A stretch of 64,000 nucleotides of DNA from Azospirillum sp. 412522 (lineage in GTDB: Bacteria; Pseudomonadota; Alphaproteobacteria; Azospirillales; Azospirillaceae), in the NCBI RefSeq assembly GCF_019805165.1, contig NZ_RWIJ01000002.1:409898-473897 (forward strand). The letters are read 5' to 3'. This document shows, piece by piece, positions 1-11,475 of this stretch. Position numbers and translations under genes: made by a program. Within the stretch, counting starts at the first letter, position 1. Every line of letters begins with the position of its first letter. Below the pieces are notes generated by a model, which saw nothing but the letters and a program-made list of their open reading frames with translations, made no database searches and was not told the DNA's origin.

Positions 1-206
1 AAGCGCTCGTCGGCCTCGACCGTCTTGTCCTTGTCGTTCAGCGTCTGGTTCTTGCCCCATTTGTTCGTACCGGGTTCGGCCAGCTTCAACTCCGTGATGG
101 TCTCGCTGGTCAGGTTCCAGAACTTCAAGGTCTGGGCCGTCTCGGCATGCGCGGCCGTGGCCAGCGATCCCGCACACAGCATTAAAAGAAGGCTGTATCG
201 CTTCAT
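1..206 (-). CDS. Secreted protein of unknown function, 3' part outside window
   Basis: Only the first 68 or so codons are present; the gene runs off the left edge. The start codon at 206 follows an AGGGGG ribosome site. The N-terminus is a typical Sec signal peptide: Lys-Arg, a leucine-rich core and an AHA cleavage site near residue 21. The mature part (starting ETAQTLKFWNL) is polar and rich in Asn, Lys and Thr. I do not recognise the family. It is probably a small periplasmic protein. No function can be assigned from this fragment. Confidence 0.7.
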   Translation of the reverse strand, partial: MKRYSLLLMLCAGSLATAAHAETAQTLKFWNLTSETITELKLAEPGTNKWGKNQTLNDKDKTVEADER

Positions 207-283
207 GGCATTTCCCCCTTTGGTTTGTTTTGGCGCTGCCGATCTGACCACGGGCGGGAACAAAGGGAAATTGAACCTTGGGA

Positions 284-3043
<2,760 letters not shown>

Positions 3044-3197
3044 GTGAGCCGCCTCCCTGGAGATCCTGCCGGCCGGTGCGGAGAAGCGCGCTCCGAACCG
3101 GCATGACCACAGGCAGGTTGGCAGTTTATCGTCCTCGGGAGAAGGGCTGGGATGGCATGTCCCCTTCCCTTCCCCGGAAGACCTCCCCGGAGCAGGC

Positions 3198-4496
3198 TCA
3201 GAGCATGAAGGTGAGCACGACGTTCATCAGCACCGCGGCAACCACGCCGAAGGGGGCGGCGCGGAACAGCAGCCGGGTGAACAGGCTGTTGCGGGTCTGC
3301 TCGTCCGGGGCGGAGCCGAGGACCAGGCTGCCGCCGGACGAGAAGGGCGAGATCGAGGTGGCCTGCGATCCGACGACGATCGCCGTGAACAGCAGCACCG
3401 GGCTGACCGACAGGCTGGCCGCCAGCGCCGGCACCAGCGGGAAGAGCGTGGGCGTCACCACGCCCAGCGTGCTGGAGAACAGGGACATCGCCGCGGCGAC
3501 GACGCCGAACACCACGGGCAGGAGCAGGGCCGGGATGCTGCTGCCGAGCCAGCTCGCCAGCGCCGCGATGGTTCCCGCCTTGATCGCGACCGAGATCAGC
3601 ATGCCCATGCCGCAGATCATGATCAGCGTCGACCAGGGCACCGACGCGATGGCCTTGCGCTCGTCGCCCAGCTTCAACAGCAGCGCGATGACGGAGAAGA
3701 CGCCGGCGATCAGGCCGATGTCGATCTTCGAATTGAGATAGGTGACCGTAGAGTTTCCCGGCAACGCGAGGTGCAGGACCGGGCCGAGAAGGACCAGCGC
3801 CATCATCGCCAGCGTCAGGGTGAGCGTCATCCGCTGCCGGCCGTCGAGCGGCTCGGGCCGGCCGGCGTCGGCAAGGGAGGCGTTCATGGTGCGGTGGTTG
3901 CCGAAGAGGAAGAGCATCGCCGTGATGACGAAGAACGGGATGATCAGCGTCGCGGCGAAGATGACCCCGCTGTAGAGGAAGGCGTCGGCGTCGCTGGTCC
4001 CGTTCGCCGTCATCAGGCCGCGGAAGATGATGCCGCTCTGGCTCGACATGAAGTTGGCGCCGGCCAGCGCGCCGTAATTCGCCCCCATCGCGCCCAGCAC
4101 CATGTCCAGCCCGGTCCGCCGGCACAGGATCAGCGTGAGCGGCGCCATGAAGGCCAGCACGGTGTAGTAGCCGGCCCCCATCGCGGCGATCAGCGTCGCG
4201 GTCAGCAGGATGGCGTAGGGCAGGATCCAGGGGACGTTGCGGCATCGGTACAGCATATGCTCCGCCAGCTTTTCCAGCGTGCCGTTGACCAGGGCGAAGC
4301 TGTAGAACAGGCAGACCGAGAAGATGACGAAGAAGATCCTCAGCGGCCACATGTCGATGACGGCGCCCGGCGCCAGTCCGAATCCGAAGCAGCCGATCAC
4401 ATAGGCGAAGGCGATGGCGAACAGGCCGATATTGATCTTGGTCACATAGCCCAGCACGACGGCCAGGGCGATCGCCAGCACGACGACGAGACTCAC
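3198..4496 (-). CDS. SLC13/MatC-like carboxylate permease
   Basis: 432 residues, almost entirely hydrophobic, with about eleven to twelve membrane segments. The N-terminal half resembles the MatC_N (malonate carrier) part of the ion-transporter superfamily, so an anionic carboxylate substrate is likely. It lies 27 bases downstream of an amidohydrolase gene on the same strand and is probably co-transcribed. The likely job is import of the carboxylate or lactone that the amidohydrolase handles. Assignment to this superfamily is fairly secure; the substrate is inference. Confidence 0.8.
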   Translation of the reverse strand: MSLVVVLAIALAVVLGYVTKINIGLFAIAFAYVIGCFGFGLAPGAVIDMWPLRIFFVIFSVCLFYSFALVNGTLEKLAEHMLYRCRNVPWILPYAILLTATLIAAMGAGYYTVLAFMAPLTLILCRRTGLDMVLGAMGANYGALAGANFMSSQSGIIFRGLMTANGTSDADAFLYSGVIFAATLIIPFFVITAMLFLFGNHRTMNASLADAGRPEPLDGRQRMTLTLTLAMMALVLLGPVLHLALPGNSTVTYLNSKIDIGLIAGVFSVIALLLKLGDERKAIASVPWSTLIMICGMGMLISVAIKAGTIAALASWLGSSIPALLLPVVFGVVAAAMSLFSSTLGVVTPTLFPLVPALAASLSVSPVLLFTAIVVGSQATSISPFSSGGSLVLGSAPDEQTRNSLFTRLLFRAAPFGVVAAVLMNVVLTFML

Positions 4497-4523
4497 GGGG
4501 GTTTCCTCCGGTTTCTTTGAATT

Positions 4524-5345
4524 TCAGGCGAATTGGAAAAGCGCTGCCGGATTGCGGGCCAGGATCCGCTCCCGCTCCGCCGGATCGGGGATCAGCGCAT
4601 GAAGCCGGGCGACTTGGGCGTCGTAGCCGGTCTCGGACTCGTACTGGGTGTGGGGCCAGTCGCTGCCCCAGACGAAGCGGTCGGAACCGGCGCAGGCCTC
4701 GCGCAGCAAATCCAGGCTGCGTGCCGCGAGGTCCGGCGTCAGGCCGGACCGATAGGGGGCGGAGAGTTTGACCCAGATCGCCGGCGTCCGGCGCAGCACG
4801 TCCAGGAAGGCGCGATGACCGCGGTTCCCGGCATCGATTCCGCCCTGCGGCAGGCCGAAATGGTCGATCACCACGGTCACGCCGGCAGCGGCGATGGCGG
4901 GAATGAAATCGGCGAGGTCGTCGAAGCGGCGCTGGATTTCGACCTGCCAGCGGCGGGCGGCGAGGCGGCGGAAGAAATTCTGCCAGGGTGCCGCCGAGTA
5001 ATCCTCCAGGTCGCGGCCGACGAGGTTCAGGCGCACGCCGACGAAGCCGAGGGCGCCGAGCCGGTTCAGCTCCTCGTCCGCCACGGTGGGATCGACGACG
5101 GCGACCGCGCGCAGCCGCTGCGGGTAGGCGCGCAGGGCGGCTTCGATGAAGCTGTTGTCGGTGCCGAGAAAGCTCGGCTGGATCAGGACGCCGTGGCTGA
5201 ACCCAGCCCGGTCCTGCAACGCCAGCCAGTCCGAAAGCTCCGCCGCATGGGCCGGACTGTAGCGCCGGCCGGCCGCCATCGGCAGGTCGGGGCGGAAGAT
5301 GTGGGCATGCGTGTCGATGCCCCTGATAGGGGGATGTGCGGTCAT
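4524..5345 (-). CDS. Amidohydrolase-2 family hydrolase, lactonase-like
   Basis: 273 residues forming one TIM-barrel amidohydrolase domain. The metal-site HxH motif is seen as DTHAHIF near residue 11, a VIDHFG segment around residue 160 supplies the next histidine, and GSDWPHTQ near residue 225 supplies the catalytic aspartate. This arrangement is typical of 2-pyrone-4,6-dicarboxylate lactonase (LigI) and related lactonases, which open a lactone to a dicarboxylic acid. The permease downstream fits a dicarboxylate pathway. No partner ring-cleavage gene is in view, so the true substrate may differ. A Rho-independent terminator separates it from the upstream regulator gene. Confidence 0.82.
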   Translation of the reverse strand: MTAHPPIRGIDTHAHIFRPDLPMAAGRRYSPAHAAELSDWLALQDRAGFSHGVLIQPSFLGTDNSFIEAALRAYPQRLRAVAVVDPTVADEELNRLGALGFVGVRLNLVGRDLEDYSAAPWQNFFRRLAARRWQVEIQRRFDDLADFIPAIAAAGVTVVIDHFGLPQGGIDAGNRGHRAFLDVLRRTPAIWVKLSAPYRSGLTPDLAARSLDLLREACAGSDRFVWGSDWPHTQYESETGYDAQVARLHALIPDPAERERILARNPAALFQFA

Positions 5346-5429
5346 CCGTCGGTCCGTTCAGGCAAGGAAGGAGCGGCCTCCGCCCGCGAGGGGGAGTTTT
5401 CGGAAAGGCCGCCGGAGGAGAGGCAGGGG

Positions 5430-5459
5430 AAAAGGCGCCGGACGGAGCGATCCGGCGCC
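5430..5459 (-). terminator. Rho-independent terminator after the gntR gene
   Basis: On the minus strand a perfect 9-bp stem (GGCGCCGGA with TCCGGCGCC, loop of 8) is followed directly by TTTT. It begins five bases after the gntR stop codon at 5465 and lies before the amidohydrolase start. It should uncouple, or attenuate, transcription between the regulator and the two metabolic genes. Confidence 0.8.
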
Positions 5460-5464
5460 GCCGG

Positions 5465-6217
5465 TCAGCTCAGACGGCTGCGGTAGCGGAAGCGCTCGGC
5501 TGGGCCATGGGCGATGCGCCATTCGACCGCTGTGCCGTCCACCGTGTAGGCGGTGCGTTCGATGACGGCAGTGGGGGCCCCCTCCGCCAGTCCGAGCCGT
5601 GCCGCGACCCTGGCGGAGGCGGGGGCGAAGCTCACGTCATCGACGGCGCTGGCGATGAAGACATTGAAGCGCTCGAGATAGAGCGGATAGAGCAGCGGCC
5701 CGAATTGCGACACGTCCAGCTCCGCGATGCCGTCGAACCGGGCGCGGGGGAGCCAGATCTCCTCCGAGAGCAGCAGGGCGTCGGACTGGCCGCGCAGGCG
5801 GTCCAGGCGGACGCAGTCGGCGGTGCCGAGAATTCCGGCGATGGCGGGCGGCGCGGTGGCCGCCGTGCGCGCGATGATGCGGCTCGACGGAATGGTCGCT
5901 TCGCCGTCGGCGGACTGGACCGCGAAGAAGCGGAACAGCGAGGCGTTGAAGGCGCGCTTGCGCAGATAGGTTCCGGACCCCTGGCGCCGTTCGAGCAGCC
6001 CCTCGTCGACCAGCGTCTGGATCGCCTTGCGGACGGTGCCGACCGACAGCCCGGTCTCCGCCGTCAGCTGGTTTTCCGACGGCAGGGCAGTGTCGGGTCC
6101 CCATTCGCCGCGCGCCACGCGGGTGGCCAGCGCGTCGCGCAGTTGCAGATAGGCCGGCAGCCGCCTGTCCGAGGTCGAAGGCGGGGTCCGGGCCGAGACA
6201 GAGTCATGCTGTGGCAT
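5465..6217 (-). CDS. GntR-family regulator, HutC/UTRA subfamily
   Basis: 250 residues from the chosen start at 6217, which follows a GGGAGGAC ribosome site; an in-frame upstream start at 6247 lacks one. The winged helix-turn-helix spans about residues 20-85 (LPSENQLTAETGLS, then VRKAIQTLVDEGLLERRQGSGTYL split over the recognition helix and wing). A UTRA ligand-binding domain follows from about residue 100 to the end. HutC-type proteins usually repress a neighbouring catabolic operon and are released by a pathway metabolite. The target here should be the amidohydrolase/permease pair downstream and its own promoter. A perfect palindrome at 6266-6283 is the likely operator. Confidence 0.9.
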   Translation of the reverse strand: MPQHDSVSARTPPSTSDRRLPAYLQLRDALATRVARGEWGPDTALPSENQLTAETGLSVGTVRKAIQTLVDEGLLERRQGSGTYLRKRAFNASLFRFFAVQSADGEATIPSSRIIARTAATAPPAIAGILGTADCVRLDRLRGQSDALLLSEEIWLPRARFDGIAELDVSQFGPLLYPLYLERFNVFIASAVDDVSFAPASARVAARLGLAEGAPTAVIERTAYTVDGTAVEWRIAHGPAERFRYRSRLS

Positions 6218-6265
6218 CGTCGTCCTCCCGCGGCCATCCTGTCGCACATGGATGCTTTGGTCAAC

Positions 6266-6283
6266 TAGTTCTATATAGAACTA
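6266..6283. promoter_or_regulatory. Perfect 18-bp palindrome, probable GntR operator
   Basis: TAGTTCTATATAGAACTA reads identically on both strands. It is 49 bases upstream of the gntR start codon, in an AT-rich island within otherwise GC-rich DNA. Its AT core and position fit an autoregulatory HutC-type operator overlapping the promoter. Confidence 0.7.
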
Positions 6284-6309
6284 TATGATTGGCGGGCGGA
6301 CGAGCTGAA

Positions 6310-6351
6310 GCCCCCGTTCGGCGGCGTTTCGCAACACCGCCGAACGGGGGC
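6310..6351 (-). terminator. Strong hairpin downstream of the SDR gene
   Basis: Perfect 15-bp arms (GCCCCCGTTCGGCGG and its complement) enclose a 12-base loop. It lies 71 bases past the stop codon of the SDR gene at 6423. There is no T-tract on the minus-strand exit side, so it may be a Rho-assisted 3' end or an mRNA-stabilising structure rather than a classical intrinsic terminator. Confidence 0.55.
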
Positions 6352-6422
6352 CGATGGAACATGCCGCAGCCGATGCCGATGCCGGCTCCGGCTGCGTGCC
6401 GGGATCCTGCCGGGCGAGCGCT

Positions 6423-7187
6423 TTAGACCTGGGCCATGCCGCCGTCGGCGAACAGTTCGATGCCATTGACGAAGCTGCTGTCGTCGGACGCCAGGAAGAC
6501 GGCGGCCTTGGCGATTTCGTCCGCATCGCCGACCCGGCCCAACGGCACCTGCGAGGCGAGGTAATCCACCAAGCCCTGCTGCTGCGCCGCGTCCGGACCG
6601 GCCAGTTCGACCAGACCCGGCGTGCGGATCGGGCCGGGGCTGAGCGTATTGATGCGGATGCCGCGGTCCTTCAGGTCGAGGATCCAGCTGCGGGCGAAGT
6701 TGCGCACCGCCGCCTTGCTTGCGCTGTAGACGCTGAAGGCCGCCGTGCCCATGCTGCCGGCGGTGGAGCCGGCGAGGATCACCGAGGCGCCTTTGCCCAG
6801 CAGCGGCAGCGCCTTCTGCACGGTGAACAGCACGCCCTTCACATTGCGGTTGAAGGTGTCCTCATACTGCTCCTCCGTGATGTCGCCGAGCGGCAGCATG
6901 CCGCCGCCGCCGGCATTGGCGTAGAGCACGTCGAGGCGGCCGGCCTCGCTCTGGATCCGGGCATAGAGCCGGTCGAGATCGGCGAGGTTGGAGGAGTCCG
7001 CCTGCACCCCGGTCGCCTTGCCACCGGCAGCGACGATTGCCGCGACCGCGGCTTCCAGTTCGGACTGGCGGCGACCGGTGAGATAGACGGTGGCGCCCTC
7101 GGCGGCGAAGCGCTTGGCCGCGGCAAGGCCGATGCCGCTGGTGGCGCCGGTGACGAGGGCGATCTTGCCATCAAGCTTGCGTGACAT
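6423..7187 (-). CDS. Classical SDR-family oxidoreductase
   Basis: 254 residues. The start at 7187 follows an AGGAG site eight bases upstream; a much longer reading frame upstream of it runs antisense to the LysR gene and is not real. The TGATSGIG cofactor loop is at about residues 12-19, a YANAGG-type stretch near 87, catalytic Ser around 138 and YSASK near 153. The Arg residues after the second strand suggest NADP(H). The substrate is unknown. The divergent LysR gene 102 bases away is the likely regulator, a standard layout in which a LysR protein controls the adjacent reductase. Confidence 0.88.
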   Translation of the reverse strand: MSRKLDGKIALVTGATSGIGLAAAKRFAAEGATVYLTGRRQSELEAAVAAIVAAGGKATGVQADSSNLADLDRLYARIQSEAGRLDVLYANAGGGGMLPLGDITEEQYEDTFNRNVKGVLFTVQKALPLLGKGASVILAGSTAGSMGTAAFSVYSASKAAVRNFARSWILDLKDRGIRINTLSPGPIRTPGLVELAGPDAAQQQGLVDYLASQVPLGRVGDADEIAKAAVFLASDDSSFVNGIELFADGGMAQV

Positions 7188-7289
7188 CTGAAATCTCCTG
7201 GGATTGGGTTGTTCGCTGGAGACAAAGCTATCGACGGCGGACACACATCGAAATAGAAATGACTGAAAATTATCGTTGCAGGATTGACG

Positions 7290-8222
7290 ATGTCGAAGCT
7301 GCCGGATTTCGAAGGGCTGGCGATGTTCGCCAAGGTGGCGGAGGAGCGCTCCTTCGCCGGTGCCGCCCGCGCCATGGGGGTGTCGGTCGCCACGGTCTCG
7401 CGTGCGGTCAGCCGGCTGGAGGAGCGGCTGGGAGCGCGGCTGTTCAACCGCACCTCGCGCCGGCTGGCCCTGACCGATTTCGGCCATTCCCTGGCGGAGC
7501 GGGCGACACGCCTCTATGACGATGCGGAGGCGGCGGAGAACGCGGTGCGCGAGATGTCCAGCCGGCCGCGCGGCCTGATCCGCTTCGCGGTGCCGATGTC
7601 CTTCGGGCTGCGCTGGGTGGCGCCGCTGCTGCCGGACTTCTTCCGCCTCTATCCGGAGATCTCCATCGACCTGCATCTCAGCGACGCCGTCGTCGATGTG
7701 GTGGGGGACGGCTTCGACGCCGCCCTGCGCGTCGCGGTGCTGCCGGACAGCTCGCTGGTGGCGCGGCGGCTGTGCGGGGTGTCGCCGATGGTGCTCGCCG
7801 CGCCCAGCTATCTGGCCCGCCATGGCGAACCGCGGCATCCCCGCGAGCTGAACGGCCACCACTGCCTGGGCTACGCCTACCGCCGGCGGCAGGACATCTG
7901 GCGCTTCACCAACGCCGCCGGCGAGGAGGAGAGCGTCACCCCGTCCGGCCCGTTGCGCGTCACCAATGCCGACGCGCTGGTGCCGATGCTGCTGGAGGGG
8001 CTGGCCATCGCCGAACTGCCGGAATTCATGGCGGCGGGCCATCTGGCCGACGGGCGGCTGACCGCCATCCTGACCGACTGGTCGCTGCCGAAAGGCGGCC
8101 TCTACTTCATCACGCCGTCCGCCCGGACGCGGCCGGCCAAGGTCGGGGTGCTGGCCGACTTCCTGGTGGACCGCCTGTCGGAACCGGCTTGGCTGCGCCG
8201 GAGCGATGAACACAGGGATTGA
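7290..8222 (+). CDS. LysR-family transcriptional regulator
   Basis: 310 residues. The ATG at 7290 follows a GCAGGA site; a TTG six bases earlier is an inferior alternative. The N-terminal helix-turn-helix (about residues 20-45, [20 protein letters not shown]) and the LysR effector-binding fold follow the usual plan. The effector domain resembles the PgrR/DmlR-like group that controls adjacent oxidoreductases. It is divergent from the SDR gene and probably controls it. Confidence 0.9.
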   Translation: MSKLPDFEGLAMFAKVAEERSFAGAARAMGVSVATVSRAVSRLEERLGARLFNRTSRRLALTDFGHSLAERATRLYDDAEAAENAVREMSSRPRGLIRFAVPMSFGLRWVAPLLPDFFRLYPEISIDLHLSDAVVDVVGDGFDAALRVAVLPDSSLVARRLCGVSPMVLAAPSYLARHGEPRHPRELNGHHCLGYAYRRRQDIWRFTNAAGEEESVTPSGPLRVTNADALVPMLLEGLAIAELPEFMAAGHLADGRLTAILTDWSLPKGGLYFITPSARTRPAKVGVLADFLVDRLSEPAWLRRSDEHRD

Positions 8223-8233
8223 GCAGAAGATCG

Positions 8234-8259
8234 ATGGGAGAACTCATGGCTTCTCCCAT
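8234..8259 (+). terminator. Hairpin just after the LysR gene
   Basis: Perfect 9-bp arms (ATGGGAGAA and TTCTCCCAT, loop of 8) begin 12 bases after the LysR stop codon. No clear T-run follows, so termination strength is uncertain. Confidence 0.45.
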
Positions 8260-8316
8260 AATCGTGACCATTTGGAACGTTGTCGGGGCACGGTTTCGAA
8301 CAGTTCTTGAAAAATC

Positions 8317-8332
8317 GAACGAGCGCTCGTTC
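8317..8332. promoter_or_regulatory. Perfect 16-bp palindrome, probable TetR operator
   Basis: GAACGAGCGCTCGTTC is self-complementary and resembles the ACGnnCGT-type operators common for TetR repressors. It sits 63 bases upstream of the tetR start, just downstream of a possible -35 element (TTGAAA, 8307-8312), where a bound repressor would block the promoter. Confidence 0.7.
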
Positions 8333-8394
8333 TGTATGTCCGTCGCGCGACATGTGTGACAACGATCAGCGGCGCAAACGATGGGGCAGCCGGT

Positions 8395-9111
8395 ATGAGC
8401 AGCTTGCGGGACTTCCAGGCACGACACGATCTGTCGATGGAGGCGCTGTGCGCGCGCATCCTGGAGCGCCATGCCGCGACCATCCGGATCAAGAAGCCGG
8501 CGGTCGCCATCGCCAATCTGGCGCGCATCGTCGAGACCACGCTGATGCTGGCGAACCGCAAGGGCTTCCATTCCATGAGCCTGCGCGACCTGACCGAACA
8601 GTCGGGGCTGAGCATGGGGGCTCTCTACGCCTATTTCGACGGCAAGGACACCCTGCTGATGATGATCCTGGGGCAGGTCGTCGGCGTGGTGGAGGAGGTT
8701 CTGGGCCATCCGCCGGAAGCACTGGCGAACGATCCGGCCGCCCGGCTGCGCTGGCTTCTGGAGACCCACCTGTTCCTGACCGAGACCATGCACCCCTGGT
8801 TCGTCTTCGCCTATATGGAGGCGAAATCCTTCCCCAAGGACGGGCGCGACCTCGCCGTCAGCAGCGAGATGATGACGGAAAGCATGATCGCCGACGCGCT
8901 GGCCGACGGTGTCGCCCGCGGACTGTTCGCGATGCCCCATCTGGCGATGGGTGATGTGACGATGGCCGCGGCGCTGATCAAGCCGATGCTGCAGGACTGG
9001 TACGTGAAGCGCGCCAAGCACCGGCGCCGCGGCATTACGCCCGACCTCTATGCCGAGCAACTGATCGCCTTCGTCGAGGCGGCGGTGGGGTTCAGGCTGC
9101 GGCCGTTATGA
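8395..9111 (+). CDS. TetR-family transcriptional regulator
   Basis: 238 residues from ATG 8395; a GTG at 8356 would add 13 residues but has no ribosome site. The TetR_N helix-turn-helix spans about residues 40-85 (SLRDLTEQSGLSMGALYAYF with KD after it), with an unusually long N-terminal lead of about 35 residues before it. The C-terminal ligand domain is helical, with several Trp and Met residues. The gene ends 20 bases inside the convergent methyltransferase gene. The upstream palindrome suggests autoregulation; no other target is obvious. Confidence 0.88.
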   Translation: MSSLRDFQARHDLSMEALCARILERHAATIRIKKPAVAIANLARIVETTLMLANRKGFHSMSLRDLTEQSGLSMGALYAYFDGKDTLLMMILGQVVGVVEEVLGHPPEALANDPAARLRWLLETHLFLTETMHPWFVFAYMEAKSFPKDGRDLAVSSEMMTESMIADALADGVARGLFAMPHLAMGDVTMAAALIKPMLQDWYVKRAKHRRRGITPDLYAEQLIAFVEAAVGFRLRPL

Positions 9112-9946
9112 CATGCGCCTGGATCCTGCCATCGACCGCGCCGCCAGCCGGGCCGACGCCGAAATGCCGGGCGAGCGCTTCGGTTGCGAGATCCGTCACC
9201 GCGTCGAGGCGGCTGGCATCCCTTTCCTCGATTTCGAGGCGCAAGGGCGTTCCCTTGCAGAAGCCGGTCGCGGGATCGGCGGGTGAGGCGGCGCGGCTGC
9301 GGAGGGTCACCGTCTCGATGTCGATACGGGTGAAGCCGGCGCTGCGCAGGTCGCCGCGGATCCGCTCCTTGTCGTGGTAGCCGTGCGGCGTGCGCACCAT
9401 GAAGCCGGGCGGATCGTCGGGGAAGGCGGCCGCGACGGCGGCGTTCACGACCGCGGTGATCTCGTTTTCCTCGATGCGGTCCCAGACGCTGAACAGGAAG
9501 CGGCCGCCCGGCTTCAGCACCCGGCGCGCCTCGGCGAAACCCGCCGGCTTGTCCGGGAAGAACATCACGCCGAACTGGCAGACGACCGTGTCGAAGCAGG
9601 CATTCCCGAACGGCAGACTCAGGGCATTCGCCTGCCGCCATGTCACCCGCGATGCATCCAGCTTTTGCGCCGCGTGGTCGAGCATCGGCTGGTTGAGGTC
9701 CGTCGCGACGAGCTCGACGCTCGCCGGAAGCGTCTGGGCCAGGGCGCGCGTCACGATCCCGGTTCCGGCCGCCGTTTCGAGAAGCCGCCCCTCCGCGCCC
9801 GCGAGCCGCGCGGCCAGATCGCGCGCATAGGGCTCGAAGATCAGCGGACCGAGGTAGCGGTCGTAGAGCGCGGGGATCGCTCCTCCGAACGCCCCTCCGG
9901 CTCCCTTGTCTATCTTGGCTTCCACCTCGGCCATGACGACCACCAT
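9092..9946 (-). CDS. SAM-dependent methyltransferase (UbiE/COQ5-like)
   Basis: 284 residues from ATG 9946, which has an AGGAG site only three bases upstream; ATG 9934 is an alternative. The class I methyltransferase motif I is LLETAAGTGIVTRALA near residue 60, followed by an acidic ATDLNQPML loop near 87, and motif III is RVLKPGGRFLFSVWD near 145. The family methylates small molecules, often in quinone or lipid pathways. The N-terminal KGAGGAFGGAIPALYDRYLG segment is typical of generic class I enzymes. Genomic context gives no substrate. Its 3' end overlaps the tetR gene by 20 bases, tail to tail. Confidence 0.85.
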   Translation of the reverse strand: MVVVMAEVEAKIDKGAGGAFGGAIPALYDRYLGPLIFEPYARDLAARLAGAEGRLLETAAGTGIVTRALAQTLPASVELVATDLNQPMLDHAAQKLDASRVTWRQANALSLPFGNACFDTVVCQFGVMFFPDKPAGFAEARRVLKPGGRFLFSVWDRIEENEITAVVNAAVAAAFPDDPPGFMVRTPHGYHDKERIRGDLRSAGFTRIDIETVTLRSRAASPADPATGFCKGTPLRLEIEERDASRLDAVTDLATEALARHFGVGPAGGAVDGRIQAHVITAAA

Positions 9947-10058
9947 CGTCTCCTGCGCGAGTGGAAAGCTTATGCCCCGCCGGCGGCACTTGGCGACCGC
10001 CATTTGGAGGGCTGAAGCGCCCTCGTTGGGTTCGCCGCCCGACGAAATCGCAATGGAA

Positions 10059-10100
10059 AGGCCCGGGCGCCTATGCGACGTCGCATAAGCGCCCGGGCCT
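10059..10100 (-). terminator. Near-perfect 42-bp palindrome, terminator-like
   Basis: The two 21-base halves pair at 20 positions around a central GACGTC, with a single C/A mismatch. In the minus-strand direction it lies 25 bases after the MFS exporter stop codon and is followed by TTTCC. That placement fits a terminator between the exporter and the methyltransferase gene. Its length and near-perfect symmetry also fit a mobile intergenic palindrome. Confidence 0.6.
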
Positions 10101-10125
10101 GCCTTCTTCGCGACGGGCCGGAGGT

Positions 10126-11367
10126 TCAGCGGTCGGACCGTGTGAACAACCGCAGGAGCAGGGCGGCGGCCGAGGCGGCGGTGGCGACGGCGACCACACC
10201 GTTCCAGCCCCAGGCGTCCAGGGCCTGACTGCCCAGCGTGGCGCCGGCGGCCATGCCGATGAACATGCCGACCATCAGCACCGCGTTCAGGCGGCTGCGG
10301 GCGGCCGGGTCGATGCCGTAGACGATGGTCTGGTGGGCGATCAGCGAAGCCTGGACTCCCAGGTCGAAGCCGATGGCGCTCGCCACCAGCAGCCACAGCC
10401 GGCCACCCTCGGGCAGCAGCGGCGACAGCGCCATGGCGGCGAAGGACAGCACCGCCAGACCGGCACCCAGCCGGGTCATCAGGGCCGGACCGCGGCTGTC
10501 GGCGATGCGGCCGGCGATCGGCGCCACCAGCGCACCGGCAGCACCCGCCAAACCGAAGGCGCCCGCCGCGGCGGCGCCCAGATGGAAAGGCGCGCCATGC
10601 AGCATCACCGCCAGCGTCGACCAGAAGGCGCTGAAGCCGAGCGACAGCAGGCCCTGGGCGATGGCAGCCCGGCGCAGGCCCGGATGGCCGCCCCACAGCG
10701 TGACCAGCGACCCCAGCAGCTGGCCATAGCCAAGATCGGTCGTCGGGGTGAAGCGCGGCAGCCCGCGCCACAGCGCGGCGCCCAGCAGGGCGATGCTGGC
10801 GGCGGCGGCGACGAACACGGCGCGCCAGCCGAAATGCTCGGCGATCAGGCCACTGACCACCCGCGACAGCAGGATGCCCAGCAGCAGCCCGGTCATCACC
10901 GTGCCGACCACCCGGCCGCGATGCTCGGCCGGGGCCAGGGTAGCTGCGGCGGGAACGATGTCCTGCGCCAGCGTCGCCGACAGGCCCATCACCAGGCTCG
11001 CCGCCAGCAGCCCGCCGATGGAGGGGGCGAAGCCCGCCGCCAGCAGGGCCGCGACCAGGATCGAGACCTTCGCCAGGATGATGCGGCGGCGGTCGAAGCG
11101 GTCGCCCAGCGGCGCCAGCAGCAGGATGCCGACGGCATAGCCGAGCTGCGTCAGCGTCGGCACCCAGCCGACCGTCCGGTCCGCCGCCCCGATGTCGGCG
11201 CCGAGCACGCCCAGCATCGGCTGGCTGTAATAGAGCGTCGCCGCCGCCAGACCGGCCCCTGTCGCCAGCAGGAAGACCAGCGGCCTGCTCATTCCGTCGT
11301 CGCGCGCTGGCGCCAGCGGGACCGCGTGCGCCAGCGGTGTTGCATGCGCGGTTTGAATGGTTGACAT
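10126..11367 (-). CDS. MFS efflux transporter
   Basis: 413 residues with twelve predicted membrane segments. The motif A signature between helices 2 and 3 reads LGDRFDRRR near residue 83. The sequence resembles YnfM/NepI-like drug or metabolite exporters. The start at 11367 follows a GAGGG site. It is divergent from a LysR gene 108 bases away, with a LysR-type box between them, so inducible efflux controlled by that regulator is likely. The exported compound is unknown. Confidence 0.87.
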   Translation of the reverse strand: MSTIQTAHATPLAHAVPLAPARDDGMSRPLVFLLATGAGLAAATLYYSQPMLGVLGADIGAADRTVGWVPTLTQLGYAVGILLLAPLGDRFDRRRIILAKVSILVAALLAAGFAPSIGGLLAASLVMGLSATLAQDIVPAAATLAPAEHRGRVVGTVMTGLLLGILLSRVVSGLIAEHFGWRAVFVAAAASIALLGAALWRGLPRFTPTTDLGYGQLLGSLVTLWGGHPGLRRAAIAQGLLSLGFSAFWSTLAVMLHGAPFHLGAAAAGAFGLAGAAGALVAPIAGRIADSRGPALMTRLGAGLAVLSFAAMALSPLLPEGGRLWLLVASAIGFDLGVQASLIAHQTIVYGIDPAARSRLNAVLMVGMFIGMAAGATLGSQALDAWGWNGVVAVATAASAAALLLRLFTRSDR

Positions 11368-11449
11368 CGTTCGATTCCCTCAAGAACAAGCGCGGGCTTG
11401 ATTGAGGAGGAGTATGGCGGCGGGACGAAGGGCACGGTAGCCGGAAGAG

Positions 11450-11468
11450 GTGTAGATTTGCTATACAC
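11450..11468. promoter_or_regulatory. LysR-type box GTGTA-N9-TACAC
   Basis: An inverted repeat with perfect 5-bp arms lies between the divergent MFS gene and the LysR gene, eight bases before the LysR start. Its position implies autorepression by the LysR protein. Confidence 0.5.
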
Positions 11469-11475
11469 TAGACGT

